Assembly: GCA_049509675.1 (NCBI GenBank) | Contig: JBEKZQ010000264.1 | Coordinates: 1-8,876 of the forward strand | Direction of reading: 5' to 3' | Length of the DNA: 8,876 bases | Source: JBEKZQ01 sp049509675 | GTDB lineage: Bacteria; Planctomycetota; Planctomycetia; Pirellulales; Thermoguttaceae | Position numbers and translations under genes: made by a program | In this document: positions 5,838 through 8,876 of the stretch, piece after piece | Position numbering within the stretch: position 1 is the stretch's first letter | Layout of the letters: the number at the start of each line of letters is the position of its first letter | Notes under the pieces: generated by a model | Databases searched by the model: none | What the model was told of the DNA's origin: nothing | The model's input: only the letters and a program-made list of their open reading frames with translations

Positions 5838-6004
5838 GCGCCGCTGCTGCTGTTCGTGCCGGCGGCCGTCGGCGTGGCGGAATCGATGTGGGAAAAGTGA
5901 GGACGTCAGGTCCCCCTCTCCCTCCGGGAGCGACCAACGCGTCGCGTCGGTGCCCGGGGGTGAGGGCGGCCTGAGATATCGCGTGGTTCGCCCTCGGTCT
6001 TGGC
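5838..6004 (+). repeat. Composite repeat R1, copy c: displaced permease 3' end at the far edge of the island
   Basis: Bases 5838-5930 repeat 2407-2499 with one mismatch, including all 63 coding bases and the permease stop (TGA 5898-5900). The hairpin's right arm is then replaced by about 26 unrelated bases (near 5931-5956) containing CAACGCGTCGCGTCGG. After this, CTGAGATATCGCGTGGTTCG resumes the R1 sequence up to about 6004. The element overlaps the 3' end of the convergent protease gene and supplies its stop codon. Confidence 0.88.
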
Positions 6005-7201
6005 AGGCGCGGGGGGGTCGTCGGCCGGCCGCTCGGCCACGGTCACGCTGAGCTTGACTTCCGCGCCATTGCGGATCACCAGCACCTGGACCTTCGATCC
6101 GATGGGGGTCGAGGCGACAGAGAGCGCAAGCTGCGCGGGGTTCTCGATCGGTTGCTGGTTCCAGCGGGTGATCACGTCGCCAACCTCGATGCCGGCCTCA
6201 GCCGCCGGGGTGTCGGCCAGGACATTGTTGACCAACGCCCCGCTGGCGGTCTTCAGCCCCAGTTTCTCGGCCATCTCCGCCGTCACCTCCTGCGAGGCAA
6301 CGCCCAGCCAGCCGCGGGCGACCCGGCCCGACTTGCGCAGTTGTTCGTACACTCCCCGGGCCAGGTTGCTGGGGATGGCGAAACCGATGCCCTGGTAGGC
6401 CTGGCCCAGGATCGCCGTGTTGATGCCCACCACCTCGCCCTTGAGGTTGACCAACGGGCCGCCGCTGTTGCCCGGGTTCACCGCCGCATCCGTCTGCAGG
6501 AAATCCTGGTAATTCACGTCCTCGATCACCGCGTGCCGGCCTTTGGCACTGATGATGCCGGCGGTAACGGTTCGAGCCAGACCATAGGGATTGCCGATGG
6601 CCAAGACCGGATCGCCCACCTCGACCCGGTCGCTATCACCCCAGTGGGCGGCCCGCAAGTGCGGCGAGTCGATCTTCAGCACGGCGATATCCGTGGCCGG
6701 ATCGGCGCCCATCACCGTGGCACGGTGGTGACTGCCGTCGGCCAGTTCGACCGACACGTCGGTGGACCGATCCACCACGTGGTAGTTCGTAATCACATAA
6801 CCGGCCTCATCCACGATCACTCCCGAGCCTTGATCCTGTTCCCGCATCCGCGACCGTCCGCCGAACAGAAACGACATCTCGTCCGGCGGTCCGCTGACAT
6901 TGTGAGAGGCCTTGACCCCGGTAACCGAAGGATTCAACAACTTGGCCACTTTTGCGTAGTCGCTGAGGTTCGGGGCATGGGGGTCTTCAAGCTGCCGCTG
7001 GGCCGCGTCGGTTTCCGCATTCACCCGTCCGCGCGCGACGGCATAACTGATCTGCTCGGCCAAGCTTGGCAAAATCAGCATAATCAGTAACAGAAGCAGG
7101 ATCGCCAGCGCCCATCCAATCCTTGGGCGAGATGGCGGCAAATACGGCCGCGGCGGCTCGGGGGCGGGCGAGTTGGGTAATTGCGATCCTAAGTCTTGCA
7201 T
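5906..7201 (-). CDS. htrA: HtrA/Deg-family serine protease with one PDZ domain, membrane anchored, 431 aa
   Basis: This is a trypsin-like envelope protease of the HtrA/Deg family, which degrades or refolds damaged proteins. From the N-terminus: a proline-rich cytoplasmic stretch, one membrane anchor at about 30-48, a linker, then the protease domain with His141 (TNYHVV), Asp171 (ATDIAVLK) and Ser246 (NPGNSGGPL), and a single PDZ domain at about 296-390. The single PDZ and N-terminal anchor resemble DegS-like members. The start is set by GGAGGAG (complement of 7209-7215), seven bases before the ATG at 7201; a longer frame from 7261 lacks such support. Residues from about 401, including KTEGEPRDIS and the terminal RRERGT, are encoded by repeat R1 copy c, so the C-terminal tail is probably not original. 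The catalytic and PDZ domains are intact. Confidence 0.92.
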   Translation of the reverse strand: MQDLGSQLPNSPAPEPPRPYLPPSRPRIGWALAILLLLLIMLILPSLAEQISYAVARGRVNAETDAAQRQLEDPHAPNLSDYAKVAKLLNPSVTGVKASHNVSGPPDEMSFLFGGRSRMREQDQGSGVIVDEAGYVITNYHVVDRSTDVSVELADGSHHRATVMGADPATDIAVLKIDSPHLRAAHWGDSDRVEVGDPVLAIGNPYGLARTVTAGIISAKGRHAVIEDVNYQDFLQTDAAVNPGNSGGPLVNLKGEVVGINTAILGQAYQGIGFAIPSNLARGVYEQLRKSGRVARGWLGVASQEVTAEMAEKLGLKTASGALVNNVLADTPAAEAGIEVGDVITRWNQQPIENPAQLALSVASTPIGSKVQVLVIRNGAEVKLSVTVAERPADDPPAPAKTEGEPRDISGRPHPRAPTRRVGRSRRERGT

Positions 7202-7234
7202 GGACGATCTCCTCCGCTGCCTTTGTTCGTCAGG

Positions 7235-7391
7235 CTTGCAAAATCCACAGGAGAACCGCAAAGTTGCGAAGTCTCCCGGGACACAGGTCCATTCCGTACA
7301 CTAGCCCGAAGCGCCAGCGAGGGATTTCCGACGATTCTCCCTTGCTGGCGCGTCGGGCATCGCGACACTGCAATTTTCCTTGCAAAATCCA
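7235..7391. repeat. 13-bp exact direct repeat in the divergent intergenic region
   Basis: CTTGCAAAATCCA occurs at 7235-7247 and again at 7379-7391, upstream of the protease and epimerase genes respectively and on either side of the hairpin repeat. It contains the palindrome TTGCAA. It could be a paired operator for the divergent genes or a duplication flanking the hairpin repeat. I found no convincing promoter in 7202-7478. Confidence 0.6.
7302..7358. repeat. Imperfect palindromic repeat of the planctomycete GCCCGAAGCG type
   Basis: GCCCGAAGCGCCAGCGAGGG (7304-7323) pairs with the complement of 7339-7358 at 18 of 20 positions around a 15-base loop. It lies between divergent genes, so it is unlikely to terminate either. 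I recognise the sequence as a dispersed intergenic repeat in planctomycete genomes (from memory). Confidence 0.75.
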
Positions 7392-7478
7392 GATCATTAT
7401 AGGCAGAATGGCTTTTTCGTTCTAGAATTGGGCAATCACCTTTCCCGGATCCTCCACCGTTCATTTACAGCAAAGTCC

Positions 7479-8408
7479 ATGCCTGCGTACCTCGTCACCG
7501 GCGGCGCCGGTTTCATCGGATCCCATATCGCCCGGGCCCTGGTCGAGCGCGGCGATCGCGTCCGCGTGTTGGATAATCTGAGTACCGGCCATCGTTCCAA
7601 TCTGGCCGGTTTTGCGGACCGGATCGAGCTGATCGAGGCCGATCTGCTCGATGCCGGAGCGGTGGCCAAGGCGGTGGCCGGCGTGGATTGCGTTTTTCAC
7701 GAGGCCGCGCTGGCCTCGGTGCCCCGCAGCATCAAGCAGCCCCTGGACACCCATGCCGCCTGTGTGACCGGCACGGTGATCCTTTTGGATGCGGCCCGGC
7801 AGGCGGGCGTTCGCCGCGTGGTGTATGCGGCCTCCAGCAGTGCCTACGGCGATCAGCCCTATTCGAGTAAGCGCGAAACCGACCTGGCCGCGCCGCTTTC
7901 CCCCTATGCGGCCGCCAAATTGGCCGCAGAGTATTATTGTCGCGCCTTTACCGCCACCTACGGCCTCCAGACCGTGGCCCTGCGGTACTTCAACGTCTTC
8001 GGACCCCGGCAGGATCCCAAAAGCCCCTATTCGGCCGTCATCCCCCTGTTCATCACCGCCATGCTCTCCGGCGCCCAGCCGGTGATCTACGGTGACGGCT
8101 TGCAGTCGCGGGACTTCACTTATGTGGCCAACGTGGTGCGGGCGAACCTGCTGGCCGCCGACGCCAAGGACGTCTCCGGCCTCGTGCTGAACGTGGCCAA
8201 CGGCAAGAATACGAACCTGCTGACCTTGATCGCGGTCTTGAATCGCTTGCTGGGCACCCAGGTGCAGCCGAAGCACGCCCCGCCCCGCGTCGGCGACGTC
8301 CGCGAAAGCCTGGCCGACATCACCCTGGCGCGAACCTATCTGGGCTACGAGCCAATCGTCGATTTCGAGGAAGGGCTGCGTCTGTCGATCGACTATTATC
8401 GCGATTAG
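7479..8408 (+). CDS. NAD-dependent nucleotide-sugar epimerase/dehydratase, extended SDR family (UDP-sugar 4-epimerase-like), 309 aa
   Basis: This is a cytosolic NAD-dependent enzyme of the extended short-chain dehydrogenase family that acts on nucleotide sugars for polysaccharide or lipopolysaccharide synthesis. The Rossmann motif TGGAGFIG is at residues 7-14, the NAD-ribose aspartate is Asp32 in LDNLSTGH, the active-site serine region is SSSAYG at 119-124, and the catalytic pair is Tyr143 and Lys147 (YAAAK). The segments YFNVFGPRQDP at 170-180 and YGDGLQSRDFTYV at 204-216 resemble the WbpP/TviC branch (UDP-GlcNAc/UDP-GalNAc 4-epimerases). Exact substrate is inferred, not shown. The ATG at 7479 puts the protein start immediately before the first Rossmann strand, as usual; in-frame extension to 7380 adds residues without family character. 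No strong ribosome-binding site is visible. Confidence 0.9.
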   Translation: MPAYLVTGGAGFIGSHIARALVERGDRVRVLDNLSTGHRSNLAGFADRIELIEADLLDAGAVAKAVAGVDCVFHEAALASVPRSIKQPLDTHAACVTGTVILLDAARQAGVRRVVYAASSSAYGDQPYSSKRETDLAAPLSPYAAAKLAAEYYCRAFTATYGLQTVALRYFNVFGPRQDPKSPYSAVIPLFITAMLSGAQPVIYGDGLQSRDFTYVANVVRANLLAADAKDVSGLVLNVANGKNTNLLTLIAVLNRLLGTQVQPKHAPPRVGDVRESLADITLARTYLGYEPIVDFEEGLRLSIDYYRD

Positions 8409-8427
8409 TTGCAACCAAAACGCTCTC

Positions 8428-8490
8428 GCCTCCCGCCTCCCGCCTCCCGCCCCACGCCCCCCGCCCCACGCTCCACGCTCCACGCCTCCC
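8428..8490. repeat. Nine-unit heptamer tandem array (GCYYCMC), C-rich on the plus strand
   Basis: Consecutive 7-bp units read GCCTCCC three times, GCCCCAC, GCCCCCC, GCCCCAC, GCTCCAC twice and GCCTCCC, in perfect register over 63 bp, 20 bases after the epimerase stop. The minus strand carries several G-runs of three to six bases with short spacers, so G-quadruplex formation is plausible. Confidence 0.85.
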
Positions 8491-8681
8491 GACTTCTGTC
8501 CCAACACAAAGCCCTGGGGCAAGAAAAGGCAACTAGCCGATCTCTCACGTAACGTGTTCTGCCGCAACGTGTTGCGCGCCGGTGGCCGCGCTGGGTGGGC
8601 GGCTGCGGCGTCGCCGGAAGTGTCGCCGTAAGTCGTTTGGCGCAAGTGGGATGGGAGATGTGACTCGCGCTTTTGGGACCG

Positions 8682-8876
8682 ATGCGGTACGAATCCCGGC
8701 AGTACGCACACGGCGAAAAATCCGCGCGGATGTGTGATCCGCCGGTTGCCGATTGGGTGGCCTTGGCGAACAGCCCCTACTGCTCAGGGCTTTTGGACTT
8801 ACGATGCCTAACGGCTGCCGAGGGTGTTACGCCGGTCTTACAACGCGGACACGGTTATTGCGTGCCGTCTTACAGT
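8682..8876 (+). CDS. Possible 5' part of an unidentified gene, running off the window
   Basis: An ATG at 8682 opens 65 codons without a stop to the window end, with a weak GGGA a few bases upstream. The product begins MRYESRQYAHGEK, is fairly cysteine-rich, and has ADWVALANSPYCSGLLDLR in the middle, which faintly recalls planctomycete leucine-rich repeats; I do not claim that family. The stretch 8491-8681 before it contains only a 12-bp imperfect tandem duplication (8610-8621 and 8622-8633, GTCGCCG-N-AAGT) and a CGCAAC-GT-GTTGCG palindrome. Codon use is not clearly coding, so the frame may be chance or a decayed gene. Confidence 0.2.
   Translation, partial: MRYESRQYAHGEKSARMCDPPVADWVALANSPYCSGLLDLRCLTAAEGVTPVLQRGHGYCVPSYS

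Noticed and set aside
5668..6051. Plus-strand frames joining repeat R2 to the displaced permease tail
   Set aside because: They consist only of repeat sequence followed by either the permease tail or shadow sequence of the protease. The match to the permease explains the apparent similarity.
6152..7090. A 312-codon plus-strand frame opposite the protease gene
   Set aside because: The minus strand here encodes a complete HtrA-type protease with all catalytic residues; the plus frame is its shadow.
8428..8490. A CRISPR-like array
   Set aside because: The units are seven bases and contiguous, with no spacers and no cas genes nearby.
7461..8711. A 416-codon minus-strand frame opposite the epimerase
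   Set aside because: It is the shadow of the epimerase plus translation of the heptamer array; there is no domain character.

Overview
The window looks like chromosomal DNA of a planctomycete, probably of the Pirellulales type. The genes are GC-rich. One gene encodes a PEP-CTERM sorting-signal protein. The intergenic DNA carries several palindromic repeats that I recall as common in planctomycete genomes: a CACTGGC-AA-GCCAGTG family, a CCCTCTCCC/GGGAGAGGG family and a GCCCGAAGCG family. An LptF/LptG permease indicates a cell with an outer membrane. The assignment rests on memory of these families, not on a search.

Left arm (1-2469): a fold-type I aminotransferase is followed 24 bases later by an LptF/LptG-family permease on the same strand, probably as one transcription unit. 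A seven-codon reading frame bridges the two genes and ends in a TAATG overlap with the permease start.

Middle (about 2470-5900): an accessory island. It opens with a two-gene cassette (DUF4160 and DUF2442 proteins) that has a near-consensus promoter. It continues with a serine recombinase that has lost its first residues and has proline in place of the catalytic serine. Next comes an AT-richer PEP-CTERM gene with its own promoter and hairpin terminator. Last is a second serine recombinase broken by an amber codon and cut off before its C-terminal half. The last 63 bp of the permease gene plus its downstream palindrome occur three times in direct orientation: at the native gene, behind the DUF pair and at the far end. 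Two copies of a second repeat with inverted ends (GGGTGCC...GGCACCC) abut the two recombinase relics. The layout resembles repeated insertion at the 3' end of a core gene, with the native 3' end displaced to the outer edge.

Right arm (5906-8876): an HtrA-family periplasmic protease on the minus strand runs toward the island, and its last roughly 30 codons lie in repeat DNA. It diverges from an extended-SDR nucleotide-sugar epimerase on the plus strand. The space between them holds an imperfect 20-bp hairpin and a 13-bp exact direct repeat. After the epimerase come a nine-unit heptamer array and about 340 bases without a recognisable gene, including a reading frame open to the window edge.

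The permease, protease and epimerase all fit cell-envelope work (lipopolysaccharide transport, envelope protein quality control, sugar-nucleotide supply), but no single pathway is demonstrated.
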